Below are positions 56,305-64,000 of a DNA stretch of 64,000 nt, in pieces. The DNA is from Methylophilus sp. DW102. GTDB taxonomy: Bacteria; Pseudomonadota; Gammaproteobacteria; Burkholderiales; Methylophilaceae. The first letter of the stretch is position 1. Every line of letters begins with the position of its first letter. The translations under genes and the position numbers were made by a program. The notes under the pieces are model-generated. The model was not told the origin of the DNA and ran no database searches. It worked only from the letters and a program-made list of their open reading frames with translations. The stretch is taken from assembly GCF_037076555.1 (NCBI RefSeq), contig NZ_AP029023.1, positions 1,612,001 through 1,676,000 of the forward strand. Reading direction: 5' to 3'.

Positions 56305-57344
56305 AACCTCGCCACTGCATAGGCCGGAAAACATACCTCTGCATCCTTTTTTAAACTTGCCTCAGCGGCCTCTACCACAGTAGAAGCAGCGTAGTACTTC
56401 ATCCCCAATTCGTCAGCCAATTGGCTGACCAGAAAACTGCCCGCACCAAGACCCACCAAGGTCTGCGGTCGGTCTTGTCCCTGCGCGATCACTGCCTGAA
56501 TACTGTGCTTGATTAAGGTGAGCTGCGCTGCTTTAAACGCCTGCGCCAGAGACTGCCAGAGGTTGTCCTCGGCTGATTCGACATCATGCCCAACCATACG
56601 AGCGATGCGCCGCATGCTTTCTAACAGCGATTTGCCTTGACCATCCGCCGTGTCTGCCAGGTCATCGCTGGCCGGCAGCTCGCCCAAAATACGGTAGACA
56701 TCCGCCGTGGTGGCAAAATACTCGGCAGCGATATGGCGCTGTGCACCTTGCCATTCAATAAATGGCCCAAGCGCCATCAGCGGCGTGCGGACGACACCGG
56801 TATAACAGAGCCCAGATTGCCGCATACGTTCGGCATCTGTCCAGCCTGAGGGCAAGACCTGTTGCTGCTGACATCGTGTCAGATCGCAAGTCGTACTGCC
56901 GATATCAACCACAACCATCGCGGCATCAGGCAAGGCCATGGCCAGACATTGTGCTGAGGCATGCCAATTCATCGATGCAATCGTTTCCGCCTGGCCTGTC
57001 ACATTGTCGGTAAAGGTCACGCCTGAACGCTTTGTGGCCTGATAAAATCTGGCGGCTGGCAAATAGCGATGGACCGTTTCCGCAATTGCTTGTACGCCTT
57101 GTGCCCGATTTTCAAATAAATCCACCAACTCGCCGGTCATGGTAATGACATGATCGCATTCGTCCGCCGACAATTGCCAGTCATGCAACAGCTGCTTGAT
57201 GGCCTCCTCCAATCGCGGCAGGCCTTTCCATAAAGCGCATGCCTGCTGTGAAACGTTGAGTACCTGCGATTGTGTATCCAGCATCACCGCTTTGACATGC
57301 GCACCGCCAATATCCCATCCAATGACAGGTTTAGACCTGGTCAT
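56286..57344 (-). CDS. H4MPT-linked C1-transfer pathway protein, hydantoinase-like (MfnF-like)
   Basis: A 352-aa actin-fold protein of the group annotated as tetrahydromethanopterin-linked C1-transfer protein. It shows two phosphate-binding loops (IGWDIGGAHVKAVML at the N-terminus and MVVVDIGSTTCDL near residue 145) and a conserved CYTGVVRTPLMALG. From memory, the archaeal MfnF of this family joins aminomethylfuran diphosphate to tyramine. Overlaps with both neighbours show translational coupling. The bacterial reaction is inferred. Confidence 0.82.
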   Translation of the reverse strand: MTRSKPVIGWDIGGAHVKAVMLDTQSQVLNVSQQACALWKGLPRLEEAIKQLLHDWQLSADECDHVITMTGELVDLFENRAQGVQAIAETVHRYLPAARFYQATKRSGVTFTDNVTGQAETIASMNWHASAQCLAMALPDAAMVVVDIGSTTCDLTRCQQQQVLPSGWTDAERMRQSGLCYTGVVRTPLMALGPFIEWQGAQRHIAAEYFATTADVYRILGELPASDDLADTADGQGKSLLESMRRIARMVGHDVESAEDNLWQSLAQAFKAAQLTLIKHSIQAVIAQGQDRPQTLVGLGAGSFLVSQLADELGMKYYAASTVVEAAEASLKKDAEVCFPAYAVARLWQQRH

Positions 57345-58407
57345 ATCCCCCCTCTTGCAATGTGTTCAGCGTGAGTCTTAGCGAGCTGCTAGCCACGTCT
57401 GCTTGTAACTGATTGTTTAATACTGCCTGCAGTATGACACCTGCCGGATTGCTGTTCATTATCCTCGACAATCCAATATACGGAGTGGTTAATCGTGGAT
57501 TGATTTCAACCAGCACCAAGGCGCCCGCAGCATTCAAAATCATATCCGCCCCCCAATAACCGATCAGGCCCGGGATCGCGCGATGGACTTGCTCGGCCAG
57601 TCGCTGCATGGCGAGGATCTGATCCGTCGCTTCATTTACGCCAGCCCCGTTAAAAGTAAATTCACCGTTGACGATTTCCACCTGCTGACGATGCGCAGCG
57701 ATCACTTTTACCTCGTTAGCGGTAGCCACCACTGACATGCTCAAGGCGATGCCTGGCACATAGGGCTGTAGCAAAAACTGCGTCTGACTCAGCAAGGAAT
57801 TATTGATTAAATTATTTTTAAATTCAATCAGTTCAGAATCTTTTTTAAAGTAATATGTTGCAGTGCAACCCGCGCCATCATCAGGTTTCACTACCCAGCC
57901 ATGCAACTGCCCCTGAGCATACCAGGACAGCGATTCAAATGTGGTCAGTTCAGCCAACATCACGTGTGGCACCACTGGCACACCGGCCTGGTGACAAAGC
58001 TCAGCCATGCATGCCTTGCTGGTGGTGTCGGCAATAGCCTGTGCCGTGCATCCGACCCATGGAATACCCATGTCTTGCACCAGATGACACAACGCTTGCA
58101 GAATCCCCTGCGTTTCGGGTGCGATCACCCAACAGGCATCAATGTCCTGCTCAGCGAGTTGCTGTTGCCATACCGAATGCGCATTTTCATGCGCCTGTAT
58201 GGCAACACTCTGCGCCATTGCAGGCGGCATCACGCGGTAGTCATGGCTAGTGATACAATCCATGCCCAGCGCAGCCAGGTCTGCCAATAGGGCGTCTCGC
58301 ATCAACAGCCCTTCCTGCAGCAAACTGGCAGGCAAGGCTTCTGCAACCAAGCCGCCGGCGCTGATGTATTCACAAACCCAGATTTTGAAACGAGTGCTAT
58401 TTTGCAT
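57331..58407 (-). CDS. ATP-grasp ligase, MfnD-like (C1-cofactor biosynthesis)
   Basis: A 358-aa ATP-grasp enzyme starting at the ATG 58407 (MQNSTRFKIWVCEYISAGGL). The ATP-binding loop is GWVVKPDDGAGCTATYYF (about 170-190) and the metal-binding end is ALVLVEINPRLTTPYIGLSR. The archaeal relative MfnD adds glutamate to tyramine; in methylotrophs a polyglutamate-bearing methylofuran is made, so a similar ligase is expected. It is the first gene of the minus-strand operon and overlaps the next by 14 bp. Confidence 0.8.
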   Translation of the reverse strand: MQNSTRFKIWVCEYISAGGLVAEALPASLLQEGLLMRDALLADLAALGMDCITSHDYRVMPPAMAQSVAIQAHENAHSVWQQQLAEQDIDACWVIAPETQGILQALCHLVQDMGIPWVGCTAQAIADTTSKACMAELCHQAGVPVVPHVMLAELTTFESLSWYAQGQLHGWVVKPDDGAGCTATYYFKKDSELIEFKNNLINNSLLSQTQFLLQPYVPGIALSMSVVATANEVKVIAAHRQQVEIVNGEFTFNGAGVNEATDQILAMQRLAEQVHRAIPGLIGYWGADMILNAAGALVLVEINPRLTTPYIGLSRIMNSNPAGVILQAVLNNQLQADVASSSLRLTLNTLQEGGYDQV

Positions 58408-59109
58408 ATTCTTCCCGTCATCGATTTGATGCATGGCCAGGTGGTCCAGGCCATACAAGGCCAGCGCCAGCACTACCGTCCTATTCAATCGCAACTGACG
58501 GAGAGCCATGCCCTGATCGATATCGTGGCAGCTATTTTACAAGTTTATCCGTTTGACTGCCTGTATATTGCAGATTTAAATGCCATCACTGGCCAAGGCA
58601 CGTTGCCGAACCACCTGTCCTTGATCCAGCAGGCGATGGTCGAGTTCCCGCAATTAGCCTGGTGGATAGACGCAGGTTTTCAAACCGCCGACCAGCTGAT
58701 TCCTTGGCAATCTGCCCGCATCACCCCTATTCTGGCCAGTGAGTCTATGCAAGATGATCAAACCTATGCACAAATGCGGCAAACGTGCCCAAACAGCCTA
58801 CTCTCGCTGGACTTTTTCCAAGATGGCTTTCATGGGCCCACCCAACTGCTCTCAGCGCCACAGCAATGGACACACCCCACCATCGTCATGAGCTTGCCCA
58901 AGGTCGGGGCAAATCGCGGCCCAGACCATACACAACTGGCCACGCTCAAAGCGCAGCATCCGCAACAAGCTTTATATGCCGCTGGTGGCGTACGTGATGC
59001 GCAAGATATTGAAACCTTATCGCAGGCAGGCGCCAGCGGCGTATTGATCGCCAGTGCGCTGCATCAAAAGCAACTCACAGCACATGATTTATCCAAATGG
59101 GGCGCATAA
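58402..59109 (+). CDS. HisA/HisF-like TIM-barrel protein of the C1-cofactor cluster
   Basis: A 235-aa beta/alpha barrel related to histidine-pathway HisA. It keeps the first aspartate strand (HILPVIDLMHGQVV) and a second one (LYIADLNAITG), plus the C-terminal phosphate loop (YAAGGVRDAQDIE). Translation must begin at TTG 58402, because the next ATG (58429) would remove the catalytic strand. Such proteins are known in methylotroph H4MPT/methylofuran clusters; their reaction is not established. Its start codon overlaps that of the divergent ATP-grasp gene. Confidence 0.78.
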   Translation: MHILPVIDLMHGQVVQAIQGQRQHYRPIQSQLTESHALIDIVAAILQVYPFDCLYIADLNAITGQGTLPNHLSLIQQAMVEFPQLAWWIDAGFQTADQLIPWQSARITPILASESMQDDQTYAQMRQTCPNSLLSLDFFQDGFHGPTQLLSAPQQWTHPTIVMSLPKVGANRGPDHTQLATLKAQHPQQALYAAGGVRDAQDIETLSQAGASGVLIASALHQKQLTAHDLSKWGA

Positions 59110-59136
59110 AAAAACCGGTCATACGACCGGTTTTTT
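59108..59136. terminator. Bidirectional terminator
   Basis: Stem AACCGGTC/GACCGGTT with loop ATAC, flanked by As and Ts, between the convergent HisA-like gene and hxlB. Confidence 0.9.
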
Positions 59137-59155
59137 ATAGGCCAAGCCTAAACAC

Positions 59156-59692
59156 TTACTCAAGGTTTGCATGCAATGCGCGCATGCCTTCTTCTGTCAG
59201 GCCTTTAGCATGAATCAATTCAGAAATCGCGCCTTCAAGGAATACCAAGGTCGACAGCTCGAACTGACCACCCATAGGCATGCCTTTGACCAGTGGGAAG
59301 CTGTCATCCTGACCAATTTGAATCACCAGGTCAGCCACATCTGCCATGGCAGAAGTTTTCTTCATGGAGATAACCACCAGTTTTGCGCCCACTTCTTTGG
59401 CTTTTTTCACAAATGGCAGCAACGTCGCTGTACCACCGGAACCAGAAACCAATACCAGCAAGTCACCTTTTTTGATGGCTGGAGTCACTACTTCACCGAT
59501 CATGTAAACGCTGTAACCGGAGTGTACCAGGCGCATGGCAAAGAAACGTGAGACCAGCAGTGAGCGACCTGCGCCACCAATGAACGTAGAACCTGCCTCA
59601 TCAACCAACTTGAGCAGCTCAGCTGCTTTTGATTTGTCGGTCACGTCAAGAATGCGTTTCAGGTTGTCCAGAATAAATTGTTGATGATCCAT
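59156..59692 (-). CDS. hxlB: 6-phospho-3-hexuloisomerase
   Basis: Second enzyme of formaldehyde fixation in the ribulose-monophosphate pathway; turns hexulose-6-phosphate into fructose-6-phosphate. The 178-aa SIS-domain protein has GGAGRSLLVSRFFAMRLVH and LVLVSGSGGTATLLPF, the usual sugar-phosphate motifs, and the end LTEEGMRALHANLE. I took the ATG at 59692 with AGGA upstream. A terminator-like hairpin separates it from hxlA. Confidence 0.95.
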   Translation of the reverse strand: MDHQQFILDNLKRILDVTDKSKAAELLKLVDEAGSTFIGGAGRSLLVSRFFAMRLVHSGYSVYMIGEVVTPAIKKGDLLVLVSGSGGTATLLPFVKKAKEVGAKLVVISMKKTSAMADVADLVIQIGQDDSFPLVKGMPMGGQFELSTLVFLEGAISELIHAKGLTEEGMRALHANLE

Positions 59693-59723
59693 TTTTAAAT
59701 CCTGTGTAAACATAAAATTGAAT

Positions 59724-59755
59724 AAAAAACCCGACACATTACTGGGTCGGGTTTT
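59724..59755 (-). terminator. Terminator or attenuator between hxlA and hxlB
   Basis: Arms AAAAAACCCGAC and GTCGGGTTTTT with a 10-nt loop, giving a U run on the minus strand, 32 bp before the hxlB start. It may lower hxlB expression relative to hxlA. Confidence 0.7.
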
Positions 59756-59797
59756 TATGATCGCTAATCAATAATTGCTTATTGATGCTTAAATGAA

Positions 59798-60430
59798 TTA
59801 AGCGTGAGCGATAGCAGTGATTTCTGCAGCAGCAGCAGCTGGGTCAGCAGCGCCGTAGATAGCAGCACCAGCAACGATGATAGTCGCGCCAGCGTCACGT
59901 ACTTGAGCAGCTGTAGCAGCTTTAACGCCACCAGCAACAGAGATGTCAACACCCAGGTTCAAACCGGCAACAGCAGCCAGGTCAGCAAATGGAGTTTGAC
60001 CAGCAGCTTGTTGGTCCAAACCAGTGTGGATACCGATGATGTGTGCACCAGCAGCAGCAACTTCTTTAGTTTTAGCAACTTTGTCTTCAACGCTGATCAG
60101 GTCAACTTGAGCTTTTTTGCCGTATTTGTTAGCAGCTTTGATTACGCCTTTGATTGTACCGATGTCGGATACGCCCAAAACTACGCAGATGTCAGCACCA
60201 GCTTTGTAGAATGGCTCAGACTCGTACTCACCAGCGTCCATAGTTTTCAGGTCAACCAGGATCTTGTTGTTTGGGAACTTAGCACGCAAAGTTTCCAGCA
60301 ATTTGATACCGTTGTGCTTGATGCATGGTGTACCGATTTCCAGAATGTCAACGTGTGGAGCAACTTTTTCTGCCAAAGCGATAGTTGCGTCGAAATCCAA
60401 TGAGTCTAATGCCATTTGTGTTAATGCCAT
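59798..60430 (-). CDS. hxlA: 3-hexulose-6-phosphate synthase
   Basis: Condenses formaldehyde with ribulose-5-phosphate, the key C1-fixing step of the ribulose-monophosphate cycle. The 210-aa protein has the active-site motifs MALDSLDF, DLKTMDAGEYE and IIGIHTGLDQQ of the orotidine-decarboxylase superfamily. Codon choice is extremely biased (nearly uniform GCA/GCT alanines), a mark of very high expression. The ATG at 60430 has GGAGA upstream. It has its own strong promoter. Confidence 0.97.
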   Translation of the reverse strand: MALTQMALDSLDFDATIALAEKVAPHVDILEIGTPCIKHNGIKLLETLRAKFPNNKILVDLKTMDAGEYESEPFYKAGADICVVLGVSDIGTIKGVIKAANKYGKKAQVDLISVEDKVAKTKEVAAAGAHIIGIHTGLDQQAAGQTPFADLAAVAGLNLGVDISVAGGVKAATAAQVRDAGATIIVAGAAIYGAADPAAAAAEITAIAHA

Positions 60431-60496
60431 GTTTTTCTCCAAAAGTTAAAATTTAAATGCTATTGCTAGCGTACTACCAATTCAAGCTGGTCGCCC

Positions 60497-60525
60497 ATAG
60501 TAAGCTCGCAGCCAAAATAAGTCAA
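60497..60525 (-). promoter_or_regulatory. Sigma70 promoter of hxlA
   Basis: On the minus strand TTGACT and TACTAT are 17 bp apart, with a leader of about 60 nt. It lies between the tal terminator and hxlA. Confidence 0.7.
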
Positions 60526-60550
60526 TGTTGCAGGCCAATTTATGCCTGAC

Positions 60551-60584
60551 TTAAAAGCCACACGGGCAGTGATCTGCCCGTGTG
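60551..60584 (-). terminator. Terminator of tal
   Basis: 11-bp stem CACACGGGCAG/CTGCCCGTGTG, loop TGAT, followed by GCTTTTAAG on the minus strand, 19 bp past the tal stop. Confidence 0.75.
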
Positions 60585-60602
60585 CATTATCGCATGGCGA
60601 TA

Positions 60603-61556
60603 TTACAGTTTTGCGGCTAATGCAGCTTCCAGTTTGTTCTGGTCAGCCACGAAACCACGGATACCTTCAGCCAATTTCTCTGTCGCCATTGGATCCTGAT
60701 TCAATTCAAAGCGGAACTGCTCTTCTGTCAATTTGGCAGGGACTTCTTTGGTTTTTCCGCCATCTTTCAACACTTGAGTCAATGTACCTTCAGTTGCAGC
60801 CAACTCTTGCAGCAGGTTTGGAGACACGGTCAAACGGTCACAACCAGCCAAGGCAATCAGCTCGCCAGTGTTACGGAAAGAAGCACCCATTACCACGGTT
60901 TTGTAACCGTGTTCTTTGTAGTACTGGTAGATCGCGCGCACAGAAACCACACCTGGGTCAGTTTCTTGTGTGTACTCAGTGCCTGGGTTTTTCGCTTTGT
61001 ACCAGTCGAGGATACGGCCAACGAATGGGGAGATCAGGAATACGCCAGCTTCAGCACAAGCACGGGCTTGACCAAAACCGAACAGCAAAGTCAGGTTACA
61101 CTGGATGCCTTCTTTTTCCAGAATCTCACCGGCCTTGATACCTTCCCAGGTAGAAGCCAGTTTGATCAATACGCGGTCTTTGCTGATGCCAGACTCTTGG
61201 TACAGGCTGATCAATTTGCGACCTTTAGCAACCATGGCGTCGATATTGAAAGACAGACGTGCATCCACTTCTGTAGAAATACGGCCTGGAACCACTTTAG
61301 TGATTTCAGCGCCAATCAACACAGCCAATTTATCCGCTGCGTTCTCAATTTGTTGCTCTTTAGAGCCGCCTTGTGCTTTAGCATAAGCAATGGCAGTGTC
61401 AATCAATGGTGCGTATTCAGGGATTTGGCTAGCCTTCAACACCAGAGATGGGTTTGTGGTTGCATCCACAGGTTTAACACTTTTAATTGCTTCAACATCA
61501 CCAGTGTCAGCCACGATGGTTGTCATTGCTTTCAACTGATCTAATAAATTTGCCAT
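60603..61556 (-). CDS. tal: Transaldolase
   Basis: Moves a dihydroxyacetone unit between sugar phosphates in the rearrangement phase of the ribulose-monophosphate cycle. The 317-aa TalB-type protein has [12 protein letters not shown], the Schiff-base lysine in [12 protein letters not shown] (about 132), and the [12 protein letters not shown] and [15 protein letters not shown] motifs. Codons are strongly biased, so expression is high. An AGGAG ribosome site precedes the ATG. It is separate from hxlA by its own terminator. Confidence 0.97.
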   Translation of the reverse strand: MANLLDQLKAMTTIVADTGDVEAIKSVKPVDATTNPSLVLKASQIPEYAPLIDTAIAYAKAQGGSKEQQIENAADKLAVLIGAEITKVVPGRISTEVDARLSFNIDAMVAKGRKLISLYQESGISKDRVLIKLASTWEGIKAGEILEKEGIQCNLTLLFGFGQARACAEAGVFLISPFVGRILDWYKAKNPGTEYTQETDPGVVSVRAIYQYYKEHGYKTVVMGASFRNTGELIALAGCDRLTVSPNLLQELAATEGTLTQVLKDGGKTKEVPAKLTEEQFRFELNQDPMATEKLAEGIRGFVADQNKLEAALAAKL

Positions 61557-61617
61557 TCGATTGCTCCTAAAAATTGCAATTATCGTTTACGTATTGTTAT
61601 ACACAAAAACCTCGAAC

Positions 61618-61623
61618 ATTATA
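61618..61623 (-). promoter_or_regulatory. -10 element of tal (candidate)
   Basis: A perfect TATAAT on the minus strand about 62 bp before the tal ATG; no good -35 lies at 17 bp. Confidence 0.35.
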
Positions 61624-61710
61624 ACTGAATTTATTTGAGTTGGTTAAGCCTCGTTTTGGCCTTGGATAAGCCCCGGGGCCAGGCCCACCTCACACACAAC
61701 GCGTATTTTT

Positions 61711-61724
61711 TTGATTAAAATCAA
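61711..61724 (+). promoter_or_regulatory. FNR/ANR-type operator
   Basis: TTGATTAAAATCAA is a perfect match to the FNR box TTGAT-N4-ATCAA. It lies 107 bp before the Rieske gene and between it and divergent tal. If transcription starts near 61759, the box centres at -41.5, the class II activator position. Confidence 0.65.
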
Positions 61725-61830
61725 ATGATTGAGCCGGATTTTTACAGTGAATAAAGGCGCTTTGACTTTTCATTTACCCCCTTTTCGGGCACAATTCACC
61801 TTTTTTGCAAGTAATCTATCCGTTGGGCAT

Positions 61831-62982
61831 ATGGGCTCTGTCACCTCTTTAAACAAAGAACACCATCAGACTCGCTTCGCACAATTACCCGTAGACTGGT
61901 ATCTCAACCCGGAAATCTATGCGCTGGAGCAGGCGCATTTGTTTTCCTTGCTGCCACAATACTTAGGGCATACGCGCATGGTGCCTAATGCCGGAGACTA
62001 CCGGGCGCTGGATTGGATGCACGACGCTGTGGCCTTGGTCAACCAGCAAGGCACGCCTCAACTGATCAGCAATATTTGCCGTCACCGGCAAGCAGTCATG
62101 CTCAATGGACAAGGCAATACGCAACATATCGTATGTCCGTTGCATCGCTGGACATACGACCTGAGCGGACAATTGCTCGGCGCCCCGCATTTTGAGCAAA
62201 CCCCTTGCCTGCACCTTGAAAAACAATCCCTGACAGAATGGCAAGGCCTGCTTTTTAAAGCGAACGAGACCACCGCCAAACAAAAAGGTCTGGAGATTAG
62301 CCAGGTGTTAAAAACGCTTGGTTGCAAGCAAGACTTTGACTTCACCGGCTATTATTTTGATTCGGCGATTGTGGATCACTATGATTTCAACTGGAAGACT
62401 TTTATCGAAGTCTACCTGGAAGACTATCATGTAGGCCCCTTCCACCCTGGCCTGAACCAGTTTGTTGATTGTGGTGAACTGCACTGGGAATTTGGCGAAC
62501 ACTACAGTGTACAAACCGTGGGCTACAAACCACTGCCAGATTACAGCCTGTCGCCAGTCTACAAGCATTGGCAACAAACGGTCACCGATTACCAGCAAGG
62601 CACCGCGCCTAAATACGGCGCCATCTGGTTCGTCATGTATCCTTTCCTGATGATCGAGTGGTACCCCAATGTGTTGGTCGTCTCGCACATCATCCCGACC
62701 GGCGTCGAGTCCTGCAAAAACGTGGTCGAATTTTACTATCCAGAAGATATTGCGCTGTTTGAACGTGAGTATATCAAAGCGCAGCAAGCGGCCTATTTTG
62801 AAACCGCAGTAGAAGACAAAGAAATCTGCCAGCGTATGCAGGATGGCCGCAAAGGCTTGTATCTGCTAGGTAAAGATGAGCGTGGCCCCTATCAGCACCC
62901 GATGGAAACAGGACTGGAACACTTCCATCAATGGTATCGCCGCCAGATGGAACCGCATCTACCCGCCCACTTGCCACGCTAA
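61831..62982 (+). CDS. Rieske non-heme iron oxygenase (ring-hydroxylating alpha-subunit family)
   Basis: A 383-aa oxygenase. The Rieske 2Fe-2S ligands are C83 and H85 (NICRHRQAV) and C102 and H105 (VCPLHRWTYDLSG); the mononuclear iron ligands include H200 and H205 (DYHVGPFHPG). Such proteins hydroxylate or demethylate quaternary amines and aromatics, so a C1-releasing demethylase is possible but unproven. I took the ATG at 61831; a TTG at 61729 would lie before the predicted transcript start. No reductase or ferredoxin partner adjoins. Confidence 0.82.
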   Translation: MGSVTSLNKEHHQTRFAQLPVDWYLNPEIYALEQAHLFSLLPQYLGHTRMVPNAGDYRALDWMHDAVALVNQQGTPQLISNICRHRQAVMLNGQGNTQHIVCPLHRWTYDLSGQLLGAPHFEQTPCLHLEKQSLTEWQGLLFKANETTAKQKGLEISQVLKTLGCKQDFDFTGYYFDSAIVDHYDFNWKTFIEVYLEDYHVGPFHPGLNQFVDCGELHWEFGEHYSVQTVGYKPLPDYSLSPVYKHWQQTVTDYQQGTAPKYGAIWFVMYPFLMIEWYPNVLVVSHIIPTGVESCKNVVEFYYPEDIALFEREYIKAQQAAYFETAVEDKEICQRMQDGRKGLYLLGKDERGPYQHPMETGLEHFHQWYRRQMEPHLPAHLPR

Positions 62983-63008
62983 CCGAACATCCATCTTACT
63001 GTTTCCGC

Positions 63009-63908
63009 TTGAAAAAACCACCTTCCCCACGCTCCTGGCACCCCAAACATTGGCAGCTGGGTAGCTACTGGATGTTGCTGGCAGGCTTGGGGTTTGCCAT
63101 CATGGGCGCATTTGTCAAAGCAGGCGCAGCACGCTTCACCACCAGTGAACTGGTGTTTTACCGCTCAGCCTTTGGCTTTGTGATGATTGCCGCCATCGTT
63201 TATGGTCAAGGCAAGCAGATAAAAACACCACTACTCAATATGCAGTTACGCAGGGCCGGCGTGGGGTTCACGGCCTTGCTGCTATTTTTCTATGCCATCG
63301 CGCATTTACCGCTGGCCACAGCCATTACACTCAATTACACCTCACCTATGTTCCTCGCCCTGCTCTCCCCCTGGCTGCTCACAGGTGACCAGCCACTGAC
63401 GCGCCAACAGCGATTGAGGCTTAATCTATGCGTGGTGGGAGGCTTTATTGGCATTTGCCTGCTCTTGCAACCCACATTCCATCGCGAGCAATGGCTGGCC
63501 GGAGGCGTCGGCCTGCTCTCAGGCATTGGGGCAGCGCTCGCCTATGTCCACGTCAAACAACTGGGGATACAAGGCGAACCCGACTGGCGTACCGTCTTTT
63601 ACTTCACACTGTTGTGCACGATTGCCAGTGGCGGCTGGATGTTGATCGACCATGTCACCCCCCTACGCTGGCAAGACCTGCCATTATTGTGCGGTCTCGG
63701 CCTGTCGGCAACCCTGAGCCAACTGGCGCTTACCCGCGCTTACCGCACAGGCAACACCTTGACGGTGGCAAGCATGGCTTATAGCACCATCGTCTTTGCC
63801 ACCCTGCTTGGGATGCTCTTCTGGGCAGAAGCCCTGAGTCTGCTTGAAACAGCAGGCATGCTGCTGATTATCGCCTTTGGTGTTTTAAGTACCCGCAGCC
63901 GCGCTTAA
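63009..63908 (+). CDS. EamA/DMT-family transporter
   Basis: A 299-aa inner-membrane protein with about ten helices in two EamA repeats (MLLAGLGFAIMGAFVKAGA; later LCGLGLSATLSQLALTRAYRTG). The start is uncertain: TTG 63009 gives a basic N-terminus (KKPPSPRSWHPKHW), ATG 63072 removes it, and a frame opening at 62931 overlaps the Rieske gene. DMT proteins usually export amino acids or metabolites; the substrate cannot be told. Confidence 0.8.
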   Translation: MKKPPSPRSWHPKHWQLGSYWMLLAGLGFAIMGAFVKAGAARFTTSELVFYRSAFGFVMIAAIVYGQGKQIKTPLLNMQLRRAGVGFTALLLFFYAIAHLPLATAITLNYTSPMFLALLSPWLLTGDQPLTRQQRLRLNLCVVGGFIGICLLLQPTFHREQWLAGGVGLLSGIGAALAYVHVKQLGIQGEPDWRTVFYFTLLCTIASGGWMLIDHVTPLRWQDLPLLCGLGLSATLSQLALTRAYRTGNTLTVASMAYSTIVFATLLGMLFWAEALSLLETAGMLLIIAFGVLSTRSRA

Positions 63909-63945
63909 AGCCATCCCAAGGCCTTACCCTCTCCCAAAGTGCAAT

Positions 63946-63980
63946 AAAAAAGTCATTCTTATTGCTAAGAATGACTTTTT
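63946..63980. terminator. Terminator after the EamA gene
   Basis: A perfect 15-bp stem (AAAAAGTCATTCTTA/TAAGAATGACTTTTT, loop TTGC) with A and T flanks, 37 bp past the stop; it can work both ways. Confidence 0.9.
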
Positions 63981-64000
63981 ATTAAAGACCTAAGCTGGTT

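Noticed and set aside
59804..60403. Long reading frame on the plus strand antisense to hxlA (Ser/Val-rich)
   Set aside because: It is a shadow of hxlA: the biased codons of this highly expressed gene avoid the triplets that would make stops on the other strand. No ribosome site and no family character.
60774..61544. 256-aa frame on the plus strand antisense to tal
   Set aside because: Same effect of codon bias; tal is an unmistakable transaldolase on the minus strand.

Overview
The window looks like chromosome of an obligate or restricted methylotroph of the Methylophilaceae (Betaproteobacteria), most likely a Methylophilus-like species. The evidence is an adjacent set of ribulose-monophosphate genes (hexulose-6-phosphate synthase, hexuloisomerase, transaldolase), a cluster for tetrahydromethanopterin/methylofuran-type C1 cofactors, and moderate GC with betaproteobacterial housekeeping neighbours. 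This placement is inferred from gene content; no database search was possible.

Layout. (1) 177-8032, plus strand: flagellar export and polar-placement operon flhB-flhA-flhF-flhG-fliA-motC-motD, with many 1-8 bp overlaps. (2) 8092-20389, minus strand: GAF-GGDEF-EAL protein, the methionine-sulfoxide repair pair msrQ/msrP, a TPR protein, and ligA-zipA-smc. (3) 20460-22943: queF, tRNA-Glu and tRNA-Ala, a periplasmic glutathione peroxidase, an acidic 57-aa protein behind a sigma54-like promoter, and queD. (4) 22957-28451, minus: dTDP-rhamnose operon rfbBACD, then dnaQ, rnhA and a methyltransferase. (5) 28527-35517, plus: gloB, LysM lytic transglycosylase, a peptide ABC transporter without its ATPases, and fabI. 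(6) 35810-37597: a small integron-like gene-cassette array, with three full attC sites, an upstream core site and no integrase. It carries an immunity-like protein, two unknown proteins and a 32-aa peptide, and is followed by a cold-shock/DUF1294 gene. (7) 38293-48075, minus: protein quality control (ppiD, lon, clpX, clpP, tig), hupB, ridA and tRNA-Asp, tRNA-Val and tRNA-Leu. lon and tig-clpP-clpX each have a heat-shock sigma32-like promoter with the same geometry. (8) 48221-54147, plus: a 78-aa unknown protein and a tripartite RND efflux system. (9) 54168-59109: C1-cofactor cluster (amino acid kinase, pabB, hydantoinase-like protein, ATP-grasp ligase, and a divergent HisA-like gene). (10) 59156-61556, minus: hxlB, hxlA, tal. 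(11) 61831-63908, plus: Rieske oxygenase with a perfect FNR-type box upstream, then an EamA transporter.

How the parts fit. Regions 9 and 10 together serve formaldehyde metabolism: hxlA/hxlB/tal assimilate it through the RuMP cycle, while the cofactor cluster supports H4MPT- and methylofuran-dependent oxidation. The most unusual items are the integrase-less cassette array, an FlhG that keeps the FlhF-activating N-terminal motif but has lost its P-loop, the sigma54-like promoter in front of an unknown acidic microprotein, and two divergent cofactor genes whose start codons overlap.
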